From Actinomycetota bacterium (lineage in GTDB: Bacteria; Actinomycetota; Thermoleophilia; Solirubrobacterales; Solirubrobacteraceae): a stretch of 17,749 bases of DNA. Location of the stretch: positions 1 to 17,749 of the forward strand of contig SYBY01000092.1 in assembly GCA_005788585.1 (NCBI GenBank), read 5' to 3'. The notes below the pieces were generated by a model that was not told the DNA's origin, did not search any database, and saw nothing but the letters and a program-made list of their open reading frames with translations. The position numbers and the translations under genes are program-made. Below are positions 1 to 7,414 of this stretch, in pieces (the first letter of the stretch is position 1; every line of letters begins with the position of its first letter).

Positions 1-279
1 CGCGTCGGCCGCCAGCGCGCCGACGACCACCGGCGGCGCCGCGGCGGCCACATGGAACGCGAGCCCGCGCGGCAGCCGCGCCGCGACGTCGCGCACCACC
101 CATGGCAGGACGAGCGCGGTCCCGCCGTGCAGCGCCACCTCCAGGGTGCGTCGCCGCCCAGCGTCGATGTCGCCGGCCAGCAGTGCGACGTGGGCCGACG
201 AGCTGACCGGGGCGAGTTCCGCAGCGCCCTGAACGGCGCCGAGCACGGCGGCACGGCGGACGCTGAGCGGGACGGGCAC
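1..279 (-). CDS. uppP: Undecaprenyl-diphosphatase (UppP/BacA family), N-terminal fragment
   Basis: Partial gene: the first 93 codons are present and the rest lies beyond the left edge. The protein dephosphorylates undecaprenyl diphosphate in the membrane and so recycles the lipid carrier for peptidoglycan and surface-glycan synthesis. Near the N-terminus it reads AVQGAAELAPVSSSAH, which matches the family signature (Q/E)GxxE-x-xPxSSxxH. The likely catalytic pair Q17/E21 falls where E. coli has E17/E21. A VALHGGTAL stretch corresponds to the family's AlHlGTaLA motif. The second active-site motif (PGxSRSxxT) would lie in the missing part. The GTG start at 279 places the QGxxE motif at the usual distance from the N-terminus. 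The gene is divergent from the aminotransferase at 321, with 41 bases between them; a TATGGT hexamer at 288-293 could be its -10. The family call is firm by motif; completeness cannot be judged. Confidence 0.82.
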   Translation of the reverse strand, partial: MPVPLSVRRAAVLGAVQGAAELAPVSSSAHVALLAGDIDAGRRRTLEVALHGGTALVLPWVVRDVAARLPRGLAFHVAAAAPPVVVGALAADA

Positions 280-307
280 GAGGGCGGACCATATCCCGCC
301 CGGCGAG

Positions 308-313
308 TACCCT
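308..313 (+). promoter_or_regulatory. Candidate -10 element (TANNNT type), leaderless start
   Basis: TACCCT lies 7 bases before the GTG at 321 in the 41-bp divergent spacer. No Shine-Dalgarno sequence is visible. A TANNNT hexamer this close to the start codon is the known arrangement for leaderless genes in Actinobacteria. No convincing -35 is seen. This is weak evidence from a single short motif. Confidence 0.3.
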
Positions 314-320
314 CGCGCAC

Positions 321-1412
321 GTGGCCGTCCCCCTCTTCGACCCCGCCGCCCCCCTCGCGCCGCTCGACGCCGAGCTGCGGGCCGCGGTCTCCGGGGTCCT
401 CGACGCCAAGCAGTACATCCTCGGCCCGAACGTCAGCGCGTTCGAGGAGGAGTTCGCCGCGCTGCACGGCGTCTCGCACGCGGTCGGGGTGGCCAACGGC
501 ACCGAGGCGATCACCATCGCGCTGCGGGCGCTCGGGGTCGGTCCGGGCGACGAGGTCGTCGTGCCCTCCTTCACGTTCTACGCCAGCGCGGAGGCGATCC
601 CGCCGACCGGCGCCACCCCGGTCTTCTGCGACATCGACCCGGAGACCTATCTGGTCACGCCCGACGCCGTGAAGGCGGTGCTCACGCCGAAGACGAAGGC
701 CGTCGTCGTCGTGCACCTGTTCGGCAACGTCGCCCCGGTCGACGAGATCGCCGCACTGGGCGTCCCGGTCGTCGAGGACGCGGCGCAGGCGACCGGGTCG
801 AAGACCACGGACGGGCGCCTGACCGGGGCGCTGGGGACGATCGGGACGTTCTCGTTCTACCCGTCGAAGAACCTGGGCTGCTTCGGGGACGGCGGGGCGA
901 TCACGACGTCCGACGACGCGCTCGCCGACCGCGTGCGGTCGCTGCGCTTCCACGGGTCACGGGACAAGGTCACCTACGAGGAGGTCGGCTACAACTCGCG
1001 CCTCGACGAGCTGCAGGCCGCGGTCCTGCGCGTGCAGCTGCCCCATCTCCACACGTGGTGTGACCGCCGCCGCCAGGTCGGCGCCTGGTACATCGAGGCC
1101 GGCTTGGGCGAGCACGTCGACCTCCCGGTCCCCGCCATCGGGGCCGACCCGGCGTGGAACCTCTACGTCGTCGGTCACGACCGGGCGGAGGGGCTGCACG
1201 CAGCGCTGACGGAAGCGGGTGTCGGGGCGAGGTCCTACTACCGCCGCCCCGTCCACGAGCAGGTGGCGATGGCCCCGTGGCGCACGGACGCGCCCCTGCC
1301 GGGGACGGCGCGGGCGGCGGCGCGGCACCTCGCGCTGCCGATGGGCCCCGCGCTGACCCGCGAGCAGGTGGACGAGGTCGTCGCCGCGGTGGCCGATGCG
1401 CGTCTGGATTGA
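321..1412 (+). CDS. DegT/DnrJ/EryC1/StrS-family PLP-dependent sugar aminotransferase
   Basis: A 363-residue fold-type I aminotransferase of normal family length. It is expected to transfer an amino group from glutamate to a keto group on a nucleotide-activated sugar in the cytoplasm. The visible signature includes ANGTEAITIALRALGVGPGDEV for cofactor binding (residues 58-79), the VEDAAQ aspartate (D153) that contacts the PLP pyridine nitrogen, and the Schiff-base lysine K183 in FYPSKNLGCFGDGG. A GYNSRLDELQAA segment follows. The start is a GTG with the family-typical beginning (PLFDP). The final codons overlap the next gene by 17 bases, so the two are surely cotranscribed. It resembles WbpE-like 3-aminotransferases in general layout, but the sugar substrate cannot be fixed from sequence. 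It is one of three DegT-family enzymes in the window. Confidence 0.9.
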   Translation: MAVPLFDPAAPLAPLDAELRAAVSGVLDAKQYILGPNVSAFEEEFAALHGVSHAVGVANGTEAITIALRALGVGPGDEVVVPSFTFYASAEAIPPTGATPVFCDIDPETYLVTPDAVKAVLTPKTKAVVVVHLFGNVAPVDEIAALGVPVVEDAAQATGSKTTDGRLTGALGTIGTFSFYPSKNLGCFGDGGAITTSDDALADRVRSLRFHGSRDKVTYEEVGYNSRLDELQAAVLRVQLPHLHTWCDRRRQVGAWYIEAGLGEHVDLPVPAIGADPAWNLYVVGHDRAEGLHAALTEAGVGARSYYRRPVHEQVAMAPWRTDAPLPGTARAAARHLALPMGPALTREQVDEVVAAVADARLD

Positions 1413-2391
1413 CCTCACCAACAGCCCCCACGTCCTGGTCATGCGACCGATCGTGGAGCTGCTGCGCGCCGACGGCCACGACGTGCGGGTCACCGCACGC
1501 GACTTCGCGCAGACCCTCGGCCTGCTCGAGCGCTTCGGCATCGAGCACGAGGTCGTGGGCCGCCACCGCGGCGGCCGGGTCGCGGCGAAGGCGGTGGGTC
1601 TGGCGTCTCGCTCGACGGCGCTGACGCGCTGGGCCGCGCGCAAGAAGTTCGACCTGGCGCTCGGCCACGGCTCGAACGACATCACCGTCGCGGCGGCCAT
1701 CCTGCGGATCCCGTGTGCGACGACGTTCGACTACGAGTGGGCGAAGGTCCAGCACACCGTGAACTGCCGGCTGGCGCAGGCGGTCGTCGTCCCCGACGTC
1801 ATCCCGCCCGAGCGCCTGTACCCGTACGGCGCGAAGGGCAAGATCCACGGGTACGAGGGGCTGAAGGAGGAGTACTACCTCGCCGACTTCGAACCCGACC
1901 CCGCGATCCTCGACGACCTCGGCCTGAACCCCGCCGAGCCGATCGCGGTCATCCGCACCCCGCCCGCGGTGTCGCTGTACCACCGCTTCGAGAACGACCT
2001 CTTCGGCGGCGTGCTGGAGCGCGTCCGCGGCGCGCAGGCCGTGGTCCTGCCCCGCACGCCCGAGCAGCGTGAGGAGCTGACGAAGGCCGGTGGGTTCATC
2101 GTGCCCGAGCGCGCCATCGACGCGCAGTCCCTCATCGCCTACGCCGACCTCATGGTCAGCGCGGGCGGCACGATGAACCGCGAGGCCGTCGCGCTCGGCA
2201 CGCCGGTGTGGACGACGTTCGAGGGCCGGCTCGGCGCGGTCGACGAGCGGCTCATCGCCGAGGGACGGATGCAGAAGCTGACGGCCGCCTCAGAAGTGGA
2301 ACTGGTCAAGCGCGAGGGCGGCGCGACCGTCGAGCGGGTGCGCCGCGATCCGCGGGTGTTCTTCGAGCTCCTTGCCCGCGCGCGCGGCTGA
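1396..2391 (+). CDS. DUF354 family protein, predicted GT-B glycosyltransferase
   Basis: 331 residues. The N-terminus WIDLTNSPHVL followed by TARDFAQTLGLLERFGI is the hallmark of the DUF354 family. Family members share the two-Rossmann (GT-B) architecture and have no established reaction. A C-terminal SAGGTMNREAVALGTPVWT segment (about residues 255-273) has the GG-x4-EA pattern used by GT-B enzymes to hold the donor nucleotide. No signal peptide or membrane segment is seen, so it is probably cytoplasmic or peripherally bound. It starts inside the aminotransferase gene (17-base overlap), implying translational coupling and a joint role in making and transferring an amino sugar. Its stop codon abuts that of the convergent methyltransferase gene with no base between. 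Family membership is confident; activity is inferred. Confidence 0.85.
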   Translation: MRVWIDLTNSPHVLVMRPIVELLRADGHDVRVTARDFAQTLGLLERFGIEHEVVGRHRGGRVAAKAVGLASRSTALTRWAARKKFDLALGHGSNDITVAAAILRIPCATTFDYEWAKVQHTVNCRLAQAVVVPDVIPPERLYPYGAKGKIHGYEGLKEEYYLADFEPDPAILDDLGLNPAEPIAVIRTPPAVSLYHRFENDLFGGVLERVRGAQAVVLPRTPEQREELTKAGGFIVPERAIDAQSLIAYADLMVSAGGTMNREAVALGTPVWTTFEGRLGAVDERLIAEGRMQKLTAASEVELVKREGGATVERVRRDPRVFFELLARARG

Positions 2392-2401
2392 TCAGCGCGC
2401 G
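2381..2401. terminator. Possible bidirectional hairpin over two abutting stop codons
   Basis: The two convergent genes end base-to-base at 2391/2392, and their stops form TGATCA. Around it sits the perfect palindrome GCTGATCAGC (2387-2396). It is extended on both sides by CGCGC (2381-2385) and GCGCG (2397-2401), with one unpaired G at 2386. The RNA from either strand can fold into an 8-bp stem with a GAUC loop. There is no U tract, so intrinsic termination is uncertain. Confidence 0.4.
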
Positions 2402-3096
2402 AGACGGGCGGCGACGATGTACTGGTAGGCCTCGAGGCGCGCGATCGTCTCGGCCACGTCGCCGCCGAACCAGGCGACGACCTCGCCCATGATGCGGTAG
2501 TCGGGAGGCATGGAGATGTCCAGGGTGTCGAGGTGCGTGGCCTCGAAGCCGGTCTCCTCGAGCATGTTCTCGAGCTCGGTCAGCGTGAACATGTGCACAT
2601 GCGTCCGGTCGAGCAGGCCGGCCTGCTGGTACTCGAACCGGTCCTCGACCAGCAGGCGCCCGACCACGTGCCAGTGCTTGATGTTCGGGACCGAACAGAC
2701 GACCACGCCATCGTCGGCCAGGTACGGGCGGATCACCCGCATCAGGCGGTGCGGGTCGCGGAGGTGCTCCAGCACGTCCCCGAACAGCGCGGCGTCGACG
2801 CTGCCGCGCTCGAGCGGGAGCTCGGTCACCTCATCGAGATCCACACGAAGCACCCGGTCGAGCCGCTGCTCTGCCGCCGCTGCCGCCTCGGGAACGAGTT
2901 CGAGGCCGATCACGTTGGCCGCCTGCCGACGCTTGACGGCGTCGCCCAGGGCACCATTGCCGCAGCCGACGTCCAGCACGGTGCGTGCATCGCCGGGGAC
3001 CAGGGCCACCAGCTCGGGGCGCCAGTTCTCGTAGTAGTCCGAGACGGTCTCGCTGGCGAGATGCACGCCGGGGGCGTTGGGCGCGGAGTCCGCCAT
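2392..3096 (-). CDS. Class I SAM-dependent methyltransferase
   Basis: 234 residues. Motif I, TVLDVGCGNGALGDAV (residues 39-54), is the SAM-binding loop. LFGDVLEHLRDP is the motif IV region of Methyltransf_11/23-type enzymes, followed by DDGVVVCSVPN. There is no membrane segment, so a cytoplasmic O- or N-methyltransferase acting on a sugar or other small acceptor is likely. The ATG at 3096 is chosen because the family core begins soon after, and because a sigma-28-like promoter ends 7 bases before it. It lies 54 bases downstream of the GT2 gene stop, is the last gene of the minus-strand cluster, and appears to have its own promoter. The acceptor is unknown; methylation of a surface sugar is inferred from context. 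Confidence 0.85.
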   Translation of the reverse strand: MADSAPNAPGVHLASETVSDYYENWRPELVALVPGDARTVLDVGCGNGALGDAVKRRQAANVIGLELVPEAAAAAEQRLDRVLRVDLDEVTELPLERGSVDAALFGDVLEHLRDPHRLMRVIRPYLADDGVVVCSVPNIKHWHVVGRLLVEDRFEYQQAGLLDRTHVHMFTLTELENMLEETGFEATHLDTLDISMPPDYRIMGEVVAWFGGDVAETIARLEAYQYIVAARLAR

Positions 3097-3103
3097 ACCC
3101 GTG

Positions 3104-3130
3104 TAATCGTCTGTGGACGGACGTCCTTGA
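3104..3130 (-). promoter_or_regulatory. Sigma-28 (FliA/WhiG)-like promoter of the terminal methyltransferase gene
   Basis: On the minus strand TCAA (3127-3130), 15 bases, then GACGATTA (3104-3111), then 7 bases to the ATG at 3096. The same spacing occurs at four other starts in the cluster and matches TAAA-N15-GCCGATAA. The spacer contains the palindrome GGACGTCC (3119-3126) next to the -35 half. No ribosome-binding site is evident, consistent with a leaderless mRNA. Confidence 0.65.
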
Positions 3131-3150
3131 CGCGGCGCAGCCGGCGTTGC

Positions 3151-4863
3151 TCAGGCGGCCTGGCGCACCGCGGCGGTTCGTGCGATCTCGTAGAGCGCCA
3201 GCGCGACCCGCTGGGGATCGCACGTGGCCCGGACGCGCGCCGCGCGGGCTTCACGGTCGCCCCAGGCACCGACCCGTGTCAGCGCTCCGGGCAGGTCGTC
3301 GATACCTGTTGCGGTCGCGAGCTCGGCGAGCACCCCCGCCGCCGGGCCGCTCGCGAGCACGATCGGTGCGGCCCCGGCGGCTGCGGCGACGAGTGCGCGG
3401 TGGTCGAACGCATCGTCGGGGTCGAGGCAGACCGCGACGTCCGCGTCGGCCGCGAGCGCCTCCCAGGCCGCGTCGTGGCCTACGGGTGCGAGCAGGTCGG
3501 CGTCGGGAAGGATCCCGGCGACGAGGTCCCGTGTGCCGACGCTCATCACGGTCGGGACGATCCGCGCGCGCGCCACGCCTGCTCGGGCGAGGCCTTCGAG
3601 GATCCGCCGCGCGGTCGGCTCGTCGTGCGACGGCAGCGCCACCAGCGTGCCGCGCCCTCCCGGGCCGGGGGCGTCCGCGCACACGATGGCGGGCGCGATC
3701 CAGCCGGGGTCGCCCGGGCTCGCGCTCGAGCACGGCCTCCCCGGCGGGGCATGCCCCTGATGGGAGACCCGCAGCCACGTGTCGATCATCTGGCGCGCGG
3801 TCGCAGGTCCGTCGACCACCCAGATTGCCGTACCCGACGTCGGGAGCACCCGAGACAATGCGGTCTCGCAGGCGTCGCGGACCTCACCCTCGACCGGTGG
3901 GTGGACGAACGTGAGCGGACCGTCGAGGCCCGCGACGGGGATGCCCGCACGGGTAAAGCCGACCACCAGCGCGCGCGCCTCGTCCGCGGAGGCACCGACG
4001 CCGTCGAGCCGCCCGATGACCGCCAGCGGGCCGCCGGGCAGCGGGCGCGGCCGCTCCCGTGCCCAGACGTCGCTCGACCACACGTGGCCTGCGAGCGCGG
4101 CGTCCGCGTCGAGCACGGGGCGCCACGCCTGCCAGAACCGAGCGCGGTTGGGCGTGTCGTCGTGCCCGCTGCGGGTCGCGCCCTCGTCGTGGAGGAAGGC
4201 GAGGTCGCCGCGATAGACGATCCGATGCCCGGCGACGCGTGCGCGCAGGCACAGGTCGACGTCTTCGAACCCGTTGCGGTACGCGACGTCGAAGCCCTGC
4301 AGCTCGGCGAACACCTCCGCGCGGATCGCGAGGCACGCGCCCGTGACGCAGTCGAGCTCGTGGACGGCGCGGGCCGCGGGGAGGCTCCCGTCCTGGCGGT
4401 GGAAGGCGTGGTAGGGCGCCGGCTGCTCGGGGGACGGGACCATGAGGACACCCGCGTGCTGGATCGTGCCGTCGCCGTAGAGGAGCCGCGGGCCGGCGAG
4501 TGCGAACGGGGTCTCGAGCACGGTCTCGGCGAGTTCCTCGAGCACGCCGGGCTCGAGGACGGTGTCGTTGTTGAGGAAGATGAGGGCCTCTCCCCGGGCG
4601 GCCTGTGCGCCCGCGTTGCACCCTCCGGCGAAGTTGAGGTTCTCCGAAAGCGCGAGTACGACGGCCCGTTCACGCCACCGGTCCAGCAGCTCGAGCGTGT
4701 CGTCCGGCGACGCGTTGTCGACGAGGACGAGCTCGACGGTGTCGCCCAGGGCCGACCCGAGGCACGCGTCGAGGCTCTGTAGGCATCGCTCGGTCACCGG
4801 GCGCTTGCCGAAGCAGACGATGATGATCGAGGCTCGCGGACGGCGAACGGGTGGTGCGGCCAC
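3151..4863 (-). CDS. Two-domain GT2-family glycosyltransferase (paralogue A)
   Basis: About 570 residues. The N-terminal half is a GT-A fold GT2 domain: SIIIVCFGKRPVTERCLQSL (12-31), VDNASPDD with the UDP-contacting aspartate D49, the metal-binding NND at 98-100 (FLNNDT), and the FEDVDLCLR acidic motif (E200/D201). The second half (about 270-570) is less conserved. ADADVAVCLDPDD followed by an alanine-rich helix looks like a GT4 C-terminal lobe, but the usual catalytic glutamate motif is not obvious. The frame is open upstream to 5466, but that part overlaps the next gene. The GTG at 4863 is preferred because it aligns residue-for-residue with the paralogue (both metal-site aspartates at position 100) and lies 7 bases after a promoter-like motif. 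It is roughly two-thirds identical by eye to the next gene over the first 240 residues, so a tandem duplication. Confidence 0.87.
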   Translation of the reverse strand: MAAPPVRRPRASIIIVCFGKRPVTERCLQSLDACLGSALGDTVELVLVDNASPDDTLELLDRWRERAVVLALSENLNFAGGCNAGAQAARGEALIFLNNDTVLEPGVLEELAETVLETPFALAGPRLLYGDGTIQHAGVLMVPSPEQPAPYHAFHRQDGSLPAARAVHELDCVTGACLAIRAEVFAELQGFDVAYRNGFEDVDLCLRARVAGHRIVYRGDLAFLHDEGATRSGHDDTPNRARFWQAWRPVLDADAALAGHVWSSDVWARERPRPLPGGPLAVIGRLDGVGASADEARALVVGFTRAGIPVAGLDGPLTFVHPPVEGEVRDACETALSRVLPTSGTAIWVVDGPATARQMIDTWLRVSHQGHAPPGRPCSSASPGDPGWIAPAIVCADAPGPGGRGTLVALPSHDEPTARRILEGLARAGVARARIVPTVMSVGTRDLVAGILPDADLLAPVGHDAAWEALAADADVAVCLDPDDAFDHRALVAAAAGAAPIVLASGPAAGVLAELATATGIDDLPGALTRVGAWGDREARAARVRATCDPQRVALALYEIARTAAVRQAA

Positions 4864-4870
4864 CCCCAGG

Positions 4871-4897
4871 GTATCGGCAGGAAGGGCCGCAGATTGA
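4871..4897 (-). promoter_or_regulatory. Sigma-28 (FliA/WhiG)-like promoter of GT2 paralogue A
   Basis: On the minus strand TCAA (4894-4897), 15 bases, GCCGATAC (4871-4878), then 7 bases to the GTG at 4863. The whole element fits into the 37-base gap after the upstream gene's stop. A TACCCT overlapping the -10 half could instead be read as a sigma-A -10, but it would lie only 4 bases from the start codon, which is too close. Confidence 0.65.
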
Positions 4898-4900
4898 GAC

Positions 4901-6622
4901 TCAGGCAGCCCGGAAGACCGGAACGGCGCCGAGGTGCTCTGCGATCCGCGTGGCGACCCGCTGCGGATCGCACGCCTGCCGGACCTTCTCGGCGGCGATC
5001 GCGCGGTCTCCGCGGTCGTAGGCGCGCGCGATCGCGCCGGGGAGCTCCGCCGGGCCGGCCGCGACGACATGGCCGCACAGGGTCGCCCCCGCCGGGCCGG
5101 CGGCCGACAGGACGATGGGCGTGGCGCCCGCGGCAGCGGCGAGCAGCGCACGACGGTCGAATGCGTCGTCGGCGTCCAGGCACACGGCGACGTCGGCGGT
5201 CCGGGCCAGGGCCTCCCACGCGCCGTCATGCGAGGCGACGGGCAGCAGCTCCGCGTCTGGCAGGTGCGCGTCGACGATCTCCGCGAGCCCGCGACACCCG
5301 ACCGTCGGCACGACGCGCACCGGGACCTCCAGCGCAGCTGCGGCGAGGCCCTCCAGGACGCGCTCGAGGGCCGGCCGGTCGTGGGCGGGCAGGATTGCGA
5401 GGACGCCGCCGCCGCCGGGTCCGGGGCGCTCCTGGCACACGATCGCGGGAGGGATGGAGCAGGCATCAGCCGGATCCGCGCTGATCACGTCACGCTCCGC
5501 AGCGCCCCATGCGGCGCGCGCGAGCCGCAGCGAGGCGGCCGTGGGCGCGGTGGCGGCGCTCGCCGGTCCCTCGGCGAGCGCGAGCCCCGGGGCGGACGCG
5601 GGCAGCGTGCGGTGCTGGGCCTGCCGGCAGACCTCCGCGACCTCGCCGGCGACAGGGGCCCGCGCGAAGGACGTCGGGACGTCGATTGCGGTCACAGGAA
5701 TGCCCGCGCGCGCGAACCCCACGAGGAGGGCACGCGTCTCATCGCCTGCCCCGCCCACCCCGTTGACGGGGCCGCCGAGGACGATCGCACCGGCCGGCAG
5801 CACTCGGTTCGGTGCCTTGGCCGACAACTCGCATCCCCACACGCCGGCCGCCAGCTCGACGTCGGGGTCAAGGAGGTCGGCCCAGCGCTCCACGAAGCGG
5901 ATCTGGTTCGGCTTGTCGTCGTGCCCGGCTCGCGTCGCCCCCTCGTCGTGCAGAAGGCTGAGGTCGCCGCGATAGACGATCCGGTGGCCGGCTGTGCGCA
6001 GGCGCAGGCAGAGGTCGACGTCCTCGTAGCCGTTGCGGTACGCCTCGTCGAACTCCCCGATGGAGAGGAAGACGTCCCGGCGGACGGCCAGGCACGCGCC
6101 CGTGACGCAGTCGAGCTCGAAGACGGCGCGGACGGCCGGCAGCTGACCGTCCTGGTGGTGAAAGATGTGAAACGGCGAGACGGTCCGGCCTGCCCGGACC
6201 ATGACCACGCCCGCGTGCTGGACCGTGCCATTGGCGTAGAGCAGGCGCGGGCCGGCGGCCGCGACACCGGGTTCGAGCGCGGTCGCGGCCAGTTCCTCGA
6301 GCACGCCGGGCTCGACGACGGTGTCGTTGTTGAGGAAGACGACGGCCTGGCCGGTCGCAGCCTGCGCGCCCGCGTTGCAGCCGCCGGCGAAGTTGCGGTT
6401 CTCGGGCAGGCGCAGGACCGTCGCCCGGTCCTCCCAGGCATCCAGAAGCTCGAGCGTGTCGTCCGGCGAGGCGTTGTCGACGAGGACGAGCTCGATCTCG
6501 GCGCCCAGGGACGATCCCAGACAGCGATCGAGGCTCTCGAGGCAGCGCTCGGTCATCGCGCGCTGGCCGAAGCAGACGATGACGATCGAGCAGAGGGGAC
6601 GGGTCGACGGCAGGGCGCCCAT
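4901..6622 (-). CDS. Two-domain GT2-family glycosyltransferase (paralogue B)
   Basis: 573 residues, the tandem paralogue of the following gene. It has the same GT2 core: SIVIVCFGQRAMTERCLESL, VDNASPDDTLELLD with D49, FLNNDT with D100, LDCVTGACLAV, and YEDVDLCLRLR. The C-terminal half is again a second, looser domain (ADVAVCLDADDAFD), ending in a shared CDPQRVA segment. It is expected to transfer a sugar from a nucleotide donor to a growing glycan or a protein acceptor on the cytoplasmic side; no membrane helix is evident. The ATG at 6622 gives the same N-terminal length as the paralogue and follows a promoter-like motif by 8 bases. The N-terminal domains are far more alike than the C-terminal ones, as expected if the two copies have diverged in acceptor specificity. 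The linkage formed is unknown. Confidence 0.88.
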   Translation of the reverse strand: MGALPSTRPLCSIVIVCFGQRAMTERCLESLDRCLGSSLGAEIELVLVDNASPDDTLELLDAWEDRATVLRLPENRNFAGGCNAGAQAATGQAVVFLNNDTVVEPGVLEELAATALEPGVAAAGPRLLYANGTVQHAGVVMVRAGRTVSPFHIFHHQDGQLPAVRAVFELDCVTGACLAVRRDVFLSIGEFDEAYRNGYEDVDLCLRLRTAGHRIVYRGDLSLLHDEGATRAGHDDKPNQIRFVERWADLLDPDVELAAGVWGCELSAKAPNRVLPAGAIVLGGPVNGVGGAGDETRALLVGFARAGIPVTAIDVPTSFARAPVAGEVAEVCRQAQHRTLPASAPGLALAEGPASAATAPTAASLRLARAAWGAAERDVISADPADACSIPPAIVCQERPGPGGGGVLAILPAHDRPALERVLEGLAAAALEVPVRVVPTVGCRGLAEIVDAHLPDAELLPVASHDGAWEALARTADVAVCLDADDAFDRRALLAAAAGATPIVLSAAGPAGATLCGHVVAAGPAELPGAIARAYDRGDRAIAAEKVRQACDPQRVATRIAEHLGAVPVFRAA

Positions 6623-6630
6623 GTGCCCGG

Positions 6631-6657
6631 ATATCGACTGGGGCCGGCGAAGGTTGA
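6631..6657 (-). promoter_or_regulatory. Sigma-28 (FliA/WhiG)-like promoter of GT2 paralogue B
   Basis: On the minus strand TCAA (6654-6657), 15 bases, GTCGATAT (6631-6638), then 8 bases to the ATG at 6622. The upstream half begins 4 bases after the stop of the methyltransferase gene, so the 39-base gap is almost filled by the motif. Confidence 0.65.
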
Positions 6658-6661
6658 GCGG

Positions 6662-7414
6662 CTACCCGCGTTCGCAGACCAGGAAGATGCTCGAGCAGAG
6701 GTCGGGGTAGCGCTGGCCGAGCTGGTAGCAGCCCTCGAGGTAGGCGTCATCGACGATCCCGGCGGGAATGACCTGGTCCCACTGAAAGTTCGCGAGCGCC
6801 TTGAAGAAGATGCCGCTGCGGTACACGACGCGCAGGCCGGCTGCGACGGCATCGGCCTCGAGCGTGTCGAGCGAGTAGGTGACCCGGTGCCCGTGCTCGG
6901 CCTCGGCTGGCGTGATCGCCGCGTTGTGCGCGATGAGCCCCATCAGCACGGCGATCTGTCGCGACGGGGCATTGGCGTTCGGGCAGGCGACCAGGAGCCG
7001 CCCGTCGTCTGCGAGCCACTCGGTGTTGATGCGCCGCAGCAGTCCCACGCGGTCGTCGATGTGCTCGAGCACGTGGGTGAGCACCACGTTGTCGTACCGC
7101 TCGGGCAGTGTCGCGTCCTCGAAGCGCGCGTGGACGAGGCGGACGCGGTCCCCGTGCCGGGCGCCATGCTCCTCGAGCGCCGCGCCGGAGGCCTCGACGC
7201 AGGTGATGTCGTCGAAGTGGGGAAGCAGGCGGTCGGTGAAGTCGCCCTTGAAGCTGCCGAGCTCGAGGAGGTTGCCCTCGCGAAAGAACGGGGTGAAGGC
7301 CCGGACCATGAGGGGGTGCATGACGTCGAAGTCGAACCCGTAGGCGTACTTGTGGTCGCTCGTGTCGCGGATCTCGGCGTCGTAGTCGCGCTCGGCGGTC
7401 ATGTCGGTGCTCAC
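6662..7414 (-). CDS. Class I SAM-dependent methyltransferase (Methyltransf_23-like)
   Basis: 250 residues. The SAM-binding loop is LLELGSFKGDFT (49-60), a variant of the usual E/DxGxGxG with S-F-K in place of C/G-x-G. V73-E74-A-S ends strand 2 with the ribose-binding acid, and THVLEHIDD (113-121) is motif IV. The rest is consistent with Methyltransf_23 proteins in surface-polysaccharide clusters. The GTG at 7414 is chosen because it overlaps the stop of the upstream acetyltransferase gene as GTGA, implying coupled translation. An ATG four codons later (7402) is an alternative. It is the last gene of a tightly overlapping seven-gene run beginning at 13320. The acceptor is unknown; a sugar hydroxyl or amino group is inferred from context. 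Confidence 0.83.
   Translation of the reverse strand: MSTDMTAERDYDAEIRDTSDHKYAYGFDFDVMHPLMVRAFTPFFREGNLLELGSFKGDFTDRLLPHFDDITCVEASGAALEEHGARHGDRVRLVHARFEDATLPERYDNVVLTHVLEHIDDRVGLLRRINTEWLADDGRLLVACPNANAPSRQIAVLMGLIAHNAAITPAEAEHGHRVTYSLDTLEADAVAAGLRVVYRSGIFFKALANFQWDQVIPAGIVDDAYLEGCYQLGQRYPDLCSSIFLVCERG

Noticed and set aside
2533..4782. A 749-codon open frame on the plus strand
   Set aside because: It runs antisense to the methyltransferase and GT2 genes, has low-complexity R/G/E/V-rich sequence without motifs, and is a GC-skewed shadow of the real frames.
4864..5466. N-terminal extension of GT2 paralogue A by 201 residues
   Set aside because: The extension overlaps the C-terminal coding region of paralogue B, is R/P/S-rich, and is absent from the paralogue, which starts at the position equivalent to GTG 4863.
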